Source of the DNA: JAMXLO01 sp963696645
GTDB taxonomy: Bacteria; Pseudomonadota; Alphaproteobacteria; Acetobacterales; Acetobacteraceae
Assembly: GCA_963696645.1 (NCBI GenBank)
Contig: CAVOKY010000011.1
Coordinates: 62,001-126,000 of the forward strand
Direction of reading: 5' to 3'
Length of the DNA stretch: 64,000 nt
This document shows positions 1-8,795 of this stretch, piece by piece. The notes beneath the pieces are model-generated. The model made no database searches. It saw nothing but the letters and a program-made list of their open reading frames with translations, and was not told the origin of the DNA. The translations under genes were made by a program, and so were the position numbers. Each line of letters starts with the position of its first letter. The first letter of the stretch is position 1.

Positions 1-1128
1 GGTCCGGTAGTGTGGAACGACGATCAGCAACCGATCGTCGAAGCCGGTACCCACGACGAACGCCTGCACGCGCACATGATCGCCACGATGAGCGGCGATG
101 TGAAGCGGGCCTACGGCTTGTTCCTCGGCCTGGCCGCCGATGAAACGGCGCGGCTCAAGCTGCGCGATCAACTGCTGTTCCTCGGCCTGATCGATCTGCA
201 GGACACCGTGATGGGGCGCAAGGCGCGCAACACCGGCCATAAGGCGTTGCGCGCCCGCGCCGTGGTGGACCTCGCGGATCATATTGGCTGGGAACGCGCG
301 CACGGCGTGTACTATACCGGCGTGCCGGACATGGCGATCGGGCCGTTGTATTACTCCCTGTATGACGCCGCCTGCGTCACGCTGACCGATGCGTTTCCCG
401 ACGCCGGCAAGAGCCTCAAGCAGACCAACCGGACCGCCCTGACGCCCGAGCAGGTCGAGGACATGGTGCGCCTGCTGATGGAGGCCGATGCGCAGACCGT
501 GTGGGACCAGATCACCACGCACCTGCGCAACGGCATTTCACTGAAAAGCCTGGGCGATACCATCCAGGTTGGCGCGGCGGAACTCGTGCTGCGCACCACG
601 ATCCCGCGCAAATTCACCGAGGGTCAGCATCCCTTCGACTACTGCAACACCGCGAACTACTGGATGCGCACCAGCGACAATCCGTATCAGCCGCGCATCC
701 TGTATCTGATGGCCAACTTCGTGAACGACGCGGCGCGCGCCAACAAGCTGTTCAGCTCCGTGCTCGAACAGGAATTCGCCACGCGCGACGTGAGCGCACG
801 CACCCAGGAAGCTTTGCTGCGCGAACAGGACGAAGCCATCATGGCGTTCGACTTCCCGCGCGCAACCGCGGTGGCCAACGCGTATCTGCAATCCGGCGCG
901 GACCGCGCACACCTGCTGGCAACACTTGCAGTCACCGCCTGCAAGTTCCAGGACGATCCGCACAACCAGAAGATCAGCCATTCGACGTTCGAGGAGTACC
1001 AGCACAACTCCACCCATCTGCGCGACCGGCTGCTGTTGGCCACCGCGCGGCTGCTCGCCGGCTGGCCGAAGATGCCAGGCGAGCGCGACTGCTACGGCCG
1101 CTACATGAAGGAGTGGATCAAGCACTGA
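1..1128 (+). CDS. C-terminal part of unrecognised protein (5' end outside window)
   Basis: The frame is open from base 1; the first possible start inside the window is GTG at 10, but the reading continues upstream, so this is probably the C-terminal ~375 residues of a longer protein. I see no signal peptide or membrane segment; the sequence is rich in helix-forming and aromatic residues (GPLYYSLYDAACVTL around residue 110; DYCNTANYWMRTSDNPYQPR around 210). It ends 13 nt before the amidohydrolase start, and a strong Shine-Dalgarno (AAGGAGG) for that gene overlaps the stop region, so the two are probably one operon. I do not recognise the family with confidence. A C-terminal domain of a Rieske-type protein is a weak memory-based possibility only. 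Confidence 0.75.
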   Translation, partial: GPVVWNDDQQPIVEAGTHDERLHAHMIATMSGDVKRAYGLFLGLAADETARLKLRDQLLFLGLIDLQDTVMGRKARNTGHKALRARAVVDLADHIGWERAHGVYYTGVPDMAIGPLYYSLYDAACVTLTDAFPDAGKSLKQTNRTALTPEQVEDMVRLLMEADAQTVWDQITTHLRNGISLKSLGDTIQVGAAELVLRTTIPRKFTEGQHPFDYCNTANYWMRTSDNPYQPRILYLMANFVNDAARANKLFSSVLEQEFATRDVSARTQEALLREQDEAIMAFDFPRATAVANAYLQSGADRAHLLATLAVTACKFQDDPHNQKISHSTFEEYQHNSTHLRDRLLLATARLLAGWPKMPGERDCYGRYMKEWIKH

Positions 1129-1141
1129 AGGAGGAACGACC

Positions 1142-2263
1142 ATGGCACGCGACTACAATGTCATCGATGCCGACGGACACATCCTGGAGCCGCTGACGCT
1201 CTGGAATGACTATATGGACCCCCAGTATCGGGACCTGGCTCCCAAGCTGATCCGCGATGCGGACGGCAAGCAGCGCCTGCAGGTAGGCGAGCAACTACTC
1301 GGCAGCAAGAAGGGCCTGGGCGCGCTTGGTGGCGTCGGTGCCCGCGACGGCACCGTGGTGGACGACGCCATGGAATACGAACAGGGCCGCAAGGGTGGTT
1401 TCGATCCGCACGCACGCATCCCCGACATGGACCTCGACGGCATCGATGCCGCATTCCTGTATCCCAGCATCGGCCTGTTCGCCGGTGCGGTGACCGACCC
1501 GCCCGCCGCCGCCGCGATGTCGCGCGCCTACAACCGCTGGCTGGCGGATTACTGCAAGCCGTATCCCGACCGGCTGTTCGGCATCGCCATGATACCGATG
1601 CAGTCGGTCGACCTCGCGATCGAGGAAATGCGCTACGCGCGCGAAAAACTCGGCTTCCGCGGCGTGTTCCTGCGGCCCAATCCGTACAACAACAAGATGA
1701 TCCATCACCCCGACTACGAGAAATTCTGGATGATGGCGGAAGAACTCGACATGTCGGTCGGGTTCCATGAAGGCGGCAACAGCGGCATGATGCAGGTCGG
1801 CATGGACCGCTTCGAGGAGCGCGGTGCGCGCCACATCATCACCCACACGATGGAAATGATGCTGGCATGCATGGCGGTGATCTGGGGCGGCGTATGCGAG
1901 CGTCATCCGAAAGTGCGCATCGCGTTCCTGGAATCCGGCGGCGGCTGGATCGCCGGCTGGCTGGATCGCATGGACCGGCATTTCGACGACAAGGGGTTCA
2001 ACGATTCCGGCCTGAAGACGCGTCCGAGCGAACTCTTCCAGCGCAACTGCTGGATCGCATTCGAGCCGGTGGAGCATTGCCTGAAGCCGCTGGTGGACTA
2101 TGTCGGTGCCAACAAGATCCTGTGGGCGACCGACTATCCGCACCCGGACGGCTTCTTCCCCGGCGCGCCGGCAATGGTGCGCAAGCTTATCGAGGGCGCA
2201 TCGGCTGAGACGGTCCGCCAGGTGATGAGCGGCGGAGCGAAGGGGTTCTACGGACTGCACTGA
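1142..2263 (+). CDS. Amidohydrolase-2 family metal-dependent hydrolase
   Basis: 373 residues, normal length for the amidohydrolase-related (ACMSD-like) TIM-barrel family, which hydrolyses or decarboxylates small aromatic or heterocyclic acids. The N-terminus reads NVIDADGHILEP, the DADGH form of the first metal motif. GFHEGGN (~residue 205) and HTMEMM (~235) supply histidines. LESGGGWIAGWLDRMDRHF and WATDYPHPDG (~residue 325) are the typical C-terminal motifs, the latter with the metal-binding Asp. The start is supported by AAGGAGG about 8 nt upstream. It is probably co-transcribed with the gene ending at 1128. The substrate cannot be read from sequence. Confidence 0.9.
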   Translation: MARDYNVIDADGHILEPLTLWNDYMDPQYRDLAPKLIRDADGKQRLQVGEQLLGSKKGLGALGGVGARDGTVVDDAMEYEQGRKGGFDPHARIPDMDLDGIDAAFLYPSIGLFAGAVTDPPAAAAMSRAYNRWLADYCKPYPDRLFGIAMIPMQSVDLAIEEMRYAREKLGFRGVFLRPNPYNNKMIHHPDYEKFWMMAEELDMSVGFHEGGNSGMMQVGMDRFEERGARHIITHTMEMMLACMAVIWGGVCERHPKVRIAFLESGGGWIAGWLDRMDRHFDDKGFNDSGLKTRPSELFQRNCWIAFEPVEHCLKPLVDYVGANKILWATDYPHPDGFFPGAPAMVRKLIEGASAETVRQVMSGGAKGFYGLH

Positions 2264-2281
2264 CCGCGGGCGCGGAACCCC

Positions 2282-2310
2282 GACGCGAGCGCTGCCATCG
2301 CGCTCGCGTC
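2282..2310 (+). terminator. GC-rich stem-loop after the amidohydrolase gene
   Basis: Perfect 11-bp inverted repeat (GACGCGAGCGC / GCGCTCGCGTC, loop of 7) starting 19 nt after the amidohydrolase stop. Its position fits a transcription terminator, but no T-tract follows, so it may act with Rho or only protect the 3' end. Confidence 0.45.
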
Positions 2311-2402
2311 AGGGCGCCCCACCCGCATCCGTGTCAGGGCGCGCAAGCCGCGCCCGCGCGGCCCAGCCGCCCACTGCCATTGTGACGCGCCACGCCCCTG
2401 TC

Positions 2403-2430
2403 ATTGCGAGGAGCGCAGCGACGAAGCAAT
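2403..2430. repeat. Short palindromic dispersed-repeat-like element
   Basis: The segment begins ATTGCGAGGAGCGCAGCGAC and ends GAAGCAAT, with ATTGC/GCAAT arms. It resembles a short intergenic palindrome family that I know from many proteobacterial genomes (ATTGCGAG...GAAGCAATC). It lies in the leader between the amidohydrolase and the MetE-like gene. Only one copy was noticed in this window, so the repeat claim rests on recognition of the motif. Confidence 0.45.
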
Positions 2431-2520
2431 CTCCCGCCCGTATCGCACCGGCGGCGGTATATCCACCGCACGCCAACCGTGCCCGTCACCACTGATCGTT
2501 GTCGTGCACAGCCAAGGAAC

Positions 2521-3687
2521 ATGCCGATGCCCATGCAGCAGAATACCGACCGGATCATGACCACGCATGTCGGCAGCCTGCCGCGCCCGCATGATCTGCT
2601 CGACATGATGAAGGCGCGGCTGGCGGGCCAGGACTACGATGAGTCCGCGTATCAAACTCGCATCCGCTCCGCCGTGGCCCAGTGCGTGCGCCAACAGGCC
2701 GCAACCGGTATCGATATCGTTTGTGACGGCGAACAATCCAAACCAGGCTTCTTCACCTATGTGCGCGAGCGGCTGGATGGCTTCGAACCGCGCCCGCAGC
2801 AGCGCCGCACCATGTTCGCAGCCGAGGTCGCGGCGTTTCCCGAATACTACGACCATTACTTCAAGACCGCGATGCTCGGCGGCTCCGTCGCGCCGGCCGT
2901 GCCTCTGGTCTGCACCGGCCCGATCCGCTACCGCGGCGAGGCGGCGCTACAGCGCGACATCGACAACCTGAAGGCAGCGCTGGCAGACGTGCCGCATCAC
3001 GCCGCCTTCATGCCCGCCGTGGCGCCAAGCGGCGTCGGCGAGAACGAATACTACAACACGGACGAGGCGTTCTTTCTTGCAGTCGGTGAGGCCCTGCACG
3101 CGGAGTACCAGGCGATCGTCGATGCCGGGTTCATACTGCAGATCGACGATCCGTTCCTGTCTGATCTGTTCGGCGATCCGACGTTCGATGCCGATCAACG
3201 CCGGACGCGTGCGGAGATCTACATCGCGGCGATCAATGCGAGCCTGCATGGCATTCCGCCGGAGCATGTGCGCTATCACACCTGTTACGGCATCAACCAC
3301 GGTCCGCGCATTCACGAGGCGGCGCTGGCGGATGTCGCCGGCTTCATGCTCCGGGTGAATGCCGGCGCCTATAGTTTCGAGGCAGCCAACGCGCGGCACG
3401 AGCATGAGTACCATCTGTGGGAGACGGTGAAACTGCCGCAAGGCAAAGTGCTGATCCCTGGCGTCATCACGCACTCCAGCAACATCGTCGAGCATCCCGA
3501 GTGGATCGCCGAACGACTGGTGCGCTTTGCGCGGTTGGTCGGTCGCGAAAATGTTGTTGCCGGTGCCGACTGCGGATTCTCCTCGCAGGCGACATATCAA
3601 CCCGAGGTGCATCCAACAGTGATCTGGGCAAAATTCGAAGCGCTGCGTGACGGCGCACGGATTGCTAGTCGGAAATTGTGGAGCTGA
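2521..3687 (+). CDS. MetE C-terminal-like cobalamin-independent methyltransferase
   Basis: 388 residues from ATG 2521, chosen because AAGGAA lies 4-9 nt upstream; the frame is open to 2404 but that part looks non-coding. It matches the stand-alone C-terminal catalytic domain of methionine synthase MetE (UROD/MetE TIM barrel). The N-terminus has THVGSLPRP, followed by CDGEQSK; YHTCYGINHG (~residue 260) and GADCGFSSQ (~residue 350) supply zinc-site His/Cys ligands. Such short MetE-like proteins transfer methyl groups in methionine synthesis or in demethylation/C1 pathways, and the true substrate is open. It converges with the SDR gene 4 nt downstream. Confidence 0.85.
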   Translation: MPMPMQQNTDRIMTTHVGSLPRPHDLLDMMKARLAGQDYDESAYQTRIRSAVAQCVRQQAATGIDIVCDGEQSKPGFFTYVRERLDGFEPRPQQRRTMFAAEVAAFPEYYDHYFKTAMLGGSVAPAVPLVCTGPIRYRGEAALQRDIDNLKAALADVPHHAAFMPAVAPSGVGENEYYNTDEAFFLAVGEALHAEYQAIVDAGFILQIDDPFLSDLFGDPTFDADQRRTRAEIYIAAINASLHGIPPEHVRYHTCYGINHGPRIHEAALADVAGFMLRVNAGAYSFEAANARHEHEYHLWETVKLPQGKVLIPGVITHSSNIVEHPEWIAERLVRFARLVGRENVVAGADCGFSSQATYQPEVHPTVIWAKFEALRDGARIASRKLWS

Positions 3688-3691
3688 CTCA

Positions 3692-4507
3692 TCAGCGACG
3701 GCGGGTAATCAGGCTCTCGGTGGCTGCGACAAGCGTGCGGGCGTGGTGCGCCGCCTCGGTTTCATCGGCCATGTCTGGTGTTTCGACAGGCACCGAGGAT
3801 TCCAGTGGCACATAACCAAGGGCCTCCGCGGCGTCATCGAGACGCCACCGCATACCATGGTTGTTCGATACCAGATTGAAAATGCCGAACCGCAGTGTGT
3901 CCGGTGCCAGCACTGCCTTCTCGAAGCCTTGGCAGAGATCCCGATCAGACAGCCACATGCGCTGACCCCACAACCCCCAGCCCATGTGCGTGCCCGGGCG
4001 GTTGTCGTGGTCCCGCTGGCAATAGCCGATGCGGAAGGCGATGAACGACAACCCGCGAAGTTCGCTGGCAGCACGGCCGACCCGCTCGCCGACCAGCTTG
4101 GAAACGCCGTACGGATTGACAGGATACGGCTCGGTGGCGGCGTCGAGCGGCGCAGTTTCAAAGCGATGTCCGGCAAGCACCCAGTTGGAGCTGGCGAACA
4201 CCATGCGACGCACGCCGGCGCGGCACGACGCCTCCACCACGTTTTGCGTCGCGTCGATGTTGTTGCGCTGCACGGATCTCCACGAGGCGCGTGGGCTGGG
4301 ATCGCCCGCGAGATGCAGCACGCTGTCGACGCCGGCGAAATGTCGGGCCCAGTCATCGCGGAAGTCGGCGAGGTCGGCCGTTTCGATCGCACCGTCGCCG
4401 CGCGCGTCGCAATCCAGCAGCGTCAATCTCCATCCGAGCGCCTGCAAATGACGCCGCAGCCGCGAACCGAGAGCGCCCGCGGCGCCGGTGATCAGCACAT
4501 GTGGCAT
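3692..4507 (-). CDS. NAD-dependent epimerase/uronate-dehydrogenase-like SDR
   Basis: 271 residues, extended short-chain dehydrogenase fold. GAAGALG near the N-terminus is the NAD-binding glycine motif, VLHLAGD follows the second strand, FASSNWVLAG is the Ser-containing strand, and YGVSK (~residue 150) is the YxxxK catalytic pair. Size and the FASSN...YGVSK...RIGYC pattern resemble bacterial uronate dehydrogenase, which oxidises glucuronate/galacturonate to the aldarolactone. It is 24 nt downstream of the ManD-like gene in the same orientation, and that context supports a role in sugar-acid catabolism. Another sugar epimerase of the family is possible. Confidence 0.8.
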   Translation of the reverse strand: MPHVLITGAAGALGSRLRRHLQALGWRLTLLDCDARGDGAIETADLADFRDDWARHFAGVDSVLHLAGDPSPRASWRSVQRNNIDATQNVVEASCRAGVRRMVFASSNWVLAGHRFETAPLDAATEPYPVNPYGVSKLVGERVGRAASELRGLSFIAFRIGYCQRDHDNRPGTHMGWGLWGQRMWLSDRDLCQGFEKAVLAPDTLRFGIFNLVSNNHGMRWRLDDAAEALGYVPLESSVPVETPDMADETEAAHHARTLVAATESLITRRR

Positions 4508-4531
4508 GGCGACCTCACAAACCGGACCGCA

Positions 4532-5728
4532 TCAATAGTTCCACAGCGTACCGTCAGCGAGGCGGCAGACCGGCAAGAAGGAACGAACATACGGGAAGCG
4601 TGCCGCCGCTATCTCGTCGATTTCGACGCCATGGCCGGGTAACTCGCCACAGGCAAGGCAGCCGTCGGCGTAGCGCCAATCATGTTGGAACACTTCTTCG
4701 GTCGTGGCGGGATGGCCGGCGAATTCCTGGATGCCGAAGTTGGGGATGGCGCGGCCAAGATGCAGCGCGGCGCCGAACGTCACCGGCGACATGTCGGCCG
4801 CGCCATGGAATGCCGTGCGAATCTGCCAGAGCGCAGCGAGATCGGCGATGCGGCGCACCTGCGTAAGGCCGGCGGCGTGCACCGGTGTGACCCGGATGTA
4901 GTCGATCAGTTGTTCCTGCAGCAGTTCGCGACAATCATGGATCGAGTTGAATACCTCGCCGATCGCAAGCGGGGTCGTGCTGGCGCGTCGGATCAGCCGG
5001 ATCACTTCGTGGTTTTCCGCCGGAACCGGATCTTCGAGCCAGAACAGATGCAGTTGTTCGACGGCACGGGCAAGCCGCGCGGCCTCGATCGGTGTCAGCC
5101 GATGGTGGATGTCGTGCAGCAGCGCAACCTCCGGACCAACACCGGTGCGCACGGCCTCCAGCATTCGCGGCGCAAACCGAAGGTAGGCGTCCGCATCCCA
5201 AAGCTGCTCGACCGGCCGCTCCGGAGCCATGGCCGGACCAGCGCTCCTGCTCTGCGGTTCGGGCAGACCGGGAATGCCGCATTGCAGGCGCAACGCGCGA
5301 AAGCCCTGCGCGCGCAGCGCCGCGACATGATCGAGCAGTGCGGGAATGTCGGCACCTCGGGCGTGCGCGTAACACAGCATGTGCTCGCGCGATGCGCCGC
5401 CGAACAACTGGTACAGCGGCATCCCCGCGGCCTTCGCCTTGATGTCCCACAGCGCGACATCGACCGCGGCGATCGCCGCCATGCCGATCGGTCCAGCGCG
5501 CCAATAGGCGCCGCGGTAGAGATACTGCCAGGTGTCCTCGATGCGCGCGGCGTCGCGGCCAATCAGGCACGGCAACACGTGGTCGCGCAGATAGGCGACA
5601 ACGGCCAGTTCCCGCCCGTTCACCGTGGCGTCGCCAATGCCCGCAAGGCCGGAGTCGGTCTCGATGCACAAGGTCACGTAGTTGCGGCCGGGCGAGCAGA
5701 CAATGACGCGCGCGTCGCGGATCTTCAT
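4532..5728 (-). CDS. Mannonate-dehydratase-like enolase superfamily enzyme (ManD/RspA group)
   Basis: 398 residues, the usual length for the ManD/RspA group of the mandelate racemase family. The lid domain lies at residues 1-120 and the Mg-dependent barrel after it. Visible features include VDVALWDIKAKAAGMPLYQL, CYAHARG, LHDIHHRLTP, FWLEDPVP and GEVFN (Glu metal ligands), RTAFHGAADMSPV with the catalytic-type His, and FGIQEFAGH. Members dehydrate D-mannonate or D-gluconate, and some are inactive. Its start overlaps the stop of the upstream GntR gene by 4 nt (ATGA), so the two are translationally coupled. The SDR follows. The set fits uronate/aldonate breakdown under GntR control. Confidence 0.88.
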   Translation of the reverse strand: MKIRDARVIVCSPGRNYVTLCIETDSGLAGIGDATVNGRELAVVAYLRDHVLPCLIGRDAARIEDTWQYLYRGAYWRAGPIGMAAIAAVDVALWDIKAKAAGMPLYQLFGGASREHMLCYAHARGADIPALLDHVAALRAQGFRALRLQCGIPGLPEPQSRSAGPAMAPERPVEQLWDADAYLRFAPRMLEAVRTGVGPEVALLHDIHHRLTPIEAARLARAVEQLHLFWLEDPVPAENHEVIRLIRRASTTPLAIGEVFNSIHDCRELLQEQLIDYIRVTPVHAAGLTQVRRIADLAALWQIRTAFHGAADMSPVTFGAALHLGRAIPNFGIQEFAGHPATTEEVFQHDWRYADGCLACGELPGHGVEIDEIAAARFPYVRSFLPVCRLADGTLWNY

Positions 5729-6426
5729 GCGGCATCCTCCGTTCGCAGCAATTCGAGGCGGTCGAGCATCACCTCGCGGGTAAACCGCACATGCGCCGCA
5801 CCGACATCGGCCGCACGCGTCGCATCGTGGCGGCGGAAGGCCGCGAGCAGCGCATGATGCTCGCGCACCACGCGTTTGAGGTAGCCAGGCTCGTGGCCGA
5901 CCTTGCGGACCAGCATTCGCCCGAGATCGATGTAGCGCGAAACCGGATCGATGATCAGCGGGTTGTTGCCGTAGGTGTTGATCGTGCGGTGGAATTCACG
6001 GTTGGTCAGCGCGACCTGCCGTAAATCGCCGGCAGCCGCGGCCTTGTCGTGCAGCGCCTGGATCGCCTCGATGCTGCGGATTTCGGAAGGCCGTGCGTCT
6101 TCGGCGAAGCGGCGGGCCATGTACGATTCGAGCGCCTCACGCACTTCATAGATGTAGCCAAGCCGGGTCCGGTCGAGGCCGTGCACGCGCGCGCCACGGT
6201 TCGGCAGGATCTCGACCAGACCCTCGCCTTCCAGCAATTGCAGCGCCTCGCGCACCGGCTGGACGCTGACGCCGAAGCGATCGGCGACCGCCTGCATGCG
6301 GACCCAGCTTCCCGGCTCGATGTCGCCATCGAGGATTTCCTGGCGAAGCCGATCGGCAACGCGGCGATAGCCGGTGACGCCCTCAACCGGTGGCTTTTCG
6401 CTGATCCGAGGCGCGGAAATGAACAC
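5725..6426 (-). CDS. GntR/FadR-type transcriptional regulator
   Basis: 233 residues. The N-terminal winged helix carries YRRVADRLRQEI and RFGVSVQPVREALQLLEGEGLVE (recognition helix around residues 55-75). The C-terminal FCD domain (residues ~90-225) contains the metal-binding-type pattern NREFHRTINTYGNN, EHHALLAAFRRHDA and AHVRF. FCD-type GntR proteins usually repress sugar-acid genes and release DNA on binding the acid. It heads a leftward operon with the ManD-like and SDR genes and faces a sugar ABC importer across a 104-bp gap containing a perfect palindrome, so it probably regulates both directions. Confidence 0.92.
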   Translation of the reverse strand: MFISAPRISEKPPVEGVTGYRRVADRLRQEILDGDIEPGSWVRMQAVADRFGVSVQPVREALQLLEGEGLVEILPNRGARVHGLDRTRLGYIYEVREALESYMARRFAEDARPSEIRSIEAIQALHDKAAAAGDLRQVALTNREFHRTINTYGNNPLIIDPVSRYIDLGRMLVRKVGHEPGYLKRVVREHHALLAAFRRHDATRAADVGAAHVRFTREVMLDRLELLRTEDAA

Positions 6427-6443
6427 GGCGGTCTCGCAACAAA

Positions 6444-6455
6444 ATCATATATGAT
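6444..6455. promoter_or_regulatory. Perfect 12-bp palindrome, candidate GntR operator
   Basis: ATCATATATGAT is a perfect dyad, AT-rich in an otherwise GC-rich region. It lies 18 nt upstream of the regulator start and 76 nt upstream of the ABC binding-protein start. FadR-type regulators bind short dyads, so this is the best operator candidate for both divergent units. The assignment is inferred from position and symmetry. Confidence 0.6.
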
Positions 6456-6530
6456 CTTGACTGATCTGATAGGAAGCGCAAGGGTATCCCGCGTCCAGGG
6501 GGCGAAAACCAATCACGGGAGGATTGGCCG

Positions 6531-7829
6531 ATGGCGGGAAGGCAGACGACCATGACGCGGCGGGCAGTGACCCGCGGCCTGGCGGGACTGGCGGCGGCCG
6601 GCCCGGGACTGATCGCCGCGCCTGCCAATGCCCAGCCGGTCACGCTCAAGATGTGGATGCACCTGCATCCACCGCGGCTTGCCGTGGACAAGGACATCAT
6701 CGCGGCGTTCGAGAGGGCCAACCCGGACGTGCATGTGGATTACCAGGTGTTTCCGCCCTCGGATTACGCGACCAAGCTGCTGACGGCATTTGCCGCGGGC
6801 GCCGGTCCCGATTTCTTCAACTGGTCGTCAAACTTCATGGCGCAGTGGCATCACTACGGCGTCGTGGCGCCGATCGATTACGCGGCCATGGGCTATACCG
6901 ATGAGAAGGCATTGACCGGTCAATACCTCAACGGATTCGCCGCCGCACGCTTTGGTGACCGGTTCTATGGCGTGCCGAGCGAATACAGCAACTGGGCCTG
7001 CTACACCAACAACACGATCTGGAAAGCAGCAAATCTCGATCCAATGAAGGATTTTCCCGACACCTGGGAGGATCTGCCGAAGGTGGCCGAGCAGCTCACG
7101 GTACGCGACAAATCGGGCGTGCCGGTGCGACGCGGCTTCGACTTCGACTGGGCGAATTCGAACATCTTCTTCACCATGATGAGCACGATGATGCACCAGC
7201 TCGGTGTGAAGCTCGTGGACGAGGAGAAGAACGAAGCCAATCTCGACACGCCGGCTGCTCGCCAAACAATGCAGTACTATGCCGACTGGGTGAACAAGTC
7301 GAAACTCGGCGGTCCGCAGTATATCGAATCGCGCATCGCCTTCCTTGATGGCAAGATGGCATCGGAGGGCAGCTTCGGCATCTGGGGCATTCCGCAGATG
7401 AAGAAGGCGAATATCGATTTCAGCGTGCGTCCCGCACCGCGCTGGCCGCACGGCGTGAACGAGGGCTTCGATGCCTATGCGTTCTACATGATGGCGAACG
7501 CGCGCTCGCCGGCGCCGGTGCAGAAGGCGGCGTGGAAGATGGCCCGCGCCTATGCCAATCACGCGCCGGCGCTCTATGAGACCGCCGGTCTGTTCGTGCC
7601 GCGGCAGGACGTCACCGACAGCCCCGCGTTCAAGTCGAATCCGTGGGCTTCGGTGTTCATGGATGAACTGAAGGTAGCGAAATTCGCGCCAAGGATCGTT
7701 CCCTTCGAGCGGGTGCTGGCGGCGCTGGCGGCTGGGCGGGACCAGATCCTCGTGGGCCATCAGCCGGTCGCGCCGGTCATGACCGACCTCAACAAGCAGG
7801 TGAACCAGATCCTGAAAACCGGTGCCTGA
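6531..7829 (+). CDS. ABC sugar transporter periplasmic binding protein
   Basis: 432 residues, family 1 extracellular solute-binding protein (UgpB/MalE-like). The export signal contains TRRAVTRGLAGLAAAG with twin arginines and a likely cleavage after ANA before QPVTLKMW, so Tat export is plausible. The mature part has FERANPDVHVDYQVFPPSDY and LLTAFAAGAGPDFFNW, typical of sugar-binding proteins. The start at 6531 has GGGAGG 8 nt upstream; ATG 6552 is an alternative. It delivers a sugar or sugar acid to the two permeases downstream. Divergence from the GntR/ManD operon suggests the substrate is the acid metabolised there. Confidence 0.92.
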   Translation: MAGRQTTMTRRAVTRGLAGLAAAGPGLIAAPANAQPVTLKMWMHLHPPRLAVDKDIIAAFERANPDVHVDYQVFPPSDYATKLLTAFAAGAGPDFFNWSSNFMAQWHHYGVVAPIDYAAMGYTDEKALTGQYLNGFAAARFGDRFYGVPSEYSNWACYTNNTIWKAANLDPMKDFPDTWEDLPKVAEQLTVRDKSGVPVRRGFDFDWANSNIFFTMMSTMMHQLGVKLVDEEKNEANLDTPAARQTMQYYADWVNKSKLGGPQYIESRIAFLDGKMASEGSFGIWGIPQMKKANIDFSVRPAPRWPHGVNEGFDAYAFYMMANARSPAPVQKAAWKMARAYANHAPALYETAGLFVPRQDVTDSPAFKSNPWASVFMDELKVAKFAPRIVPFERVLAALAAGRDQILVGHQPVAPVMTDLNKQVNQILKTGA

Positions 7830-7862
7830 CACGGCACATTTCAGCAGCGCGGCATCGCTGCG

Positions 7863-8795
7863 GTGAGCGGGCGAAGCTCGGCGCTCGACAACTGGTCGGC
7901 AGCGCGCGCGGCTCCCATGCGGCGCCACCGTCCGATGCATCCGCGCTGGTGGGGGCTGTTGTTCGTGCTTCCCGCGGTGTTGTTCTTTGCGGTGTTCAGC
8001 GTATTCCCTGTCCTGTACGGCCTTTATCTCAGCATGACGCAGGCGAGCCTGCTGGTGCCGCCGCAATGGACCGGCTTTGAGAACTACCTGACGATGCCCG
8101 ACGATCCGCTGTTCCGCGAGGCGCTCGGCAACACGCTGGTGTTCGTACTCGGCAGCACGGTTCCGGTCTGGTTAGGCTCCTTGTTCGCGGCGCTGCTGTT
8201 CCACCAGACATTTCCCGCCCGCGACATCCTGAAGACATTCTTCTTCCTGCCGGTGCTGCCGCCGCTCGTGGTCGTTTCGGTGATCTGGAAGGTGCTGCTG
8301 GATCCGGTTGGCGCAGTCACCTGGATGGTGGGCTGGATGTTCGACAAGGCGGAGATCTCGTGGCTGTACGATACCACGCTGGCGCCGCTGGTGATGATCG
8401 TCGTGCACGATTGGGCGGCGATCCCGTTCTTCATGATGATCTGGCTCGCCGGCCTTGCCACGCTCTCGCCGGAGATGAGCGAGGCCGCGCATCTGGACGG
8501 CGCCGGACCGGTTCGCACTTTCTGGCACATCGAACTGCCGCAATTGAAGGGTACCGCCGTTTTGGTCTGCGCACTCAGCTCGATCGGCGCGTTCCAGACC
8601 TTCACCCTGCAATATGTGCTGAGCAACGATCAGGGCGGGCCAGTGAATTCCACGCTGGTGCTCGGACTGTTGATCTTCAAGGAGGGGTTTCAGTTCTTCC
8701 GCATGGGCTACGCCGCGGCAATCTCGGTCGTGCTGTTCCTCATGATCCTCGCTGTCACGCTGATCCAGATCAGGCTGGCGCGCCGTGCGGAATAA
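7863..8795 (+). CDS. ABC sugar transporter permease, UgpA/MalF type
   Basis: 310 residues from GTG 7863 (ATG 7917 is a possible later start). About six membrane segments; the first is GLLFVLPAVLFFAVFSVFPV. The ATPase-coupling EAA loop is EAAHLDGAGPVRTFWHIELP (~residues 208-227). It begins 33 nt after the binding-protein gene and overlaps the next permease gene by 11 nt, so the three form one operon. No ATP-binding subunit follows, so the pair must use an ATPase encoded elsewhere, as several carbohydrate importers of this class do. Confidence 0.92.
   Translation: MSGRSSALDNWSAARAAPMRRHRPMHPRWWGLLFVLPAVLFFAVFSVFPVLYGLYLSMTQASLLVPPQWTGFENYLTMPDDPLFREALGNTLVFVLGSTVPVWLGSLFAALLFHQTFPARDILKTFFFLPVLPPLVVVSVIWKVLLDPVGAVTWMVGWMFDKAEISWLYDTTLAPLVMIVVHDWAAIPFFMMIWLAGLATLSPEMSEAAHLDGAGPVRTFWHIELPQLKGTAVLVCALSSIGAFQTFTLQYVLSNDQGGPVNSTLVLGLLIFKEGFQFFRMGYAAAISVVLFLMILAVTLIQIRLARRAE

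Noticed and set aside
2404..2520. N-terminal extension of the MetE-like gene
   Set aside because: The extension covers the palindromic repeat, and a good Shine-Dalgarno precedes ATG 2521.
3647..4642. 331-codon + strand frame
   Set aside because: Antisense shadow of the SDR gene, which has clear NAD-binding and YxxxK motifs.
4682..5857. 391-codon + strand frame
   Set aside because: Antisense shadow of the ManD-like gene; no protein-like features of its own.
6828..8066. 412-codon - strand frame
   Set aside because: Opposite the ABC binding-protein gene; His/Arg-rich shadow composition.
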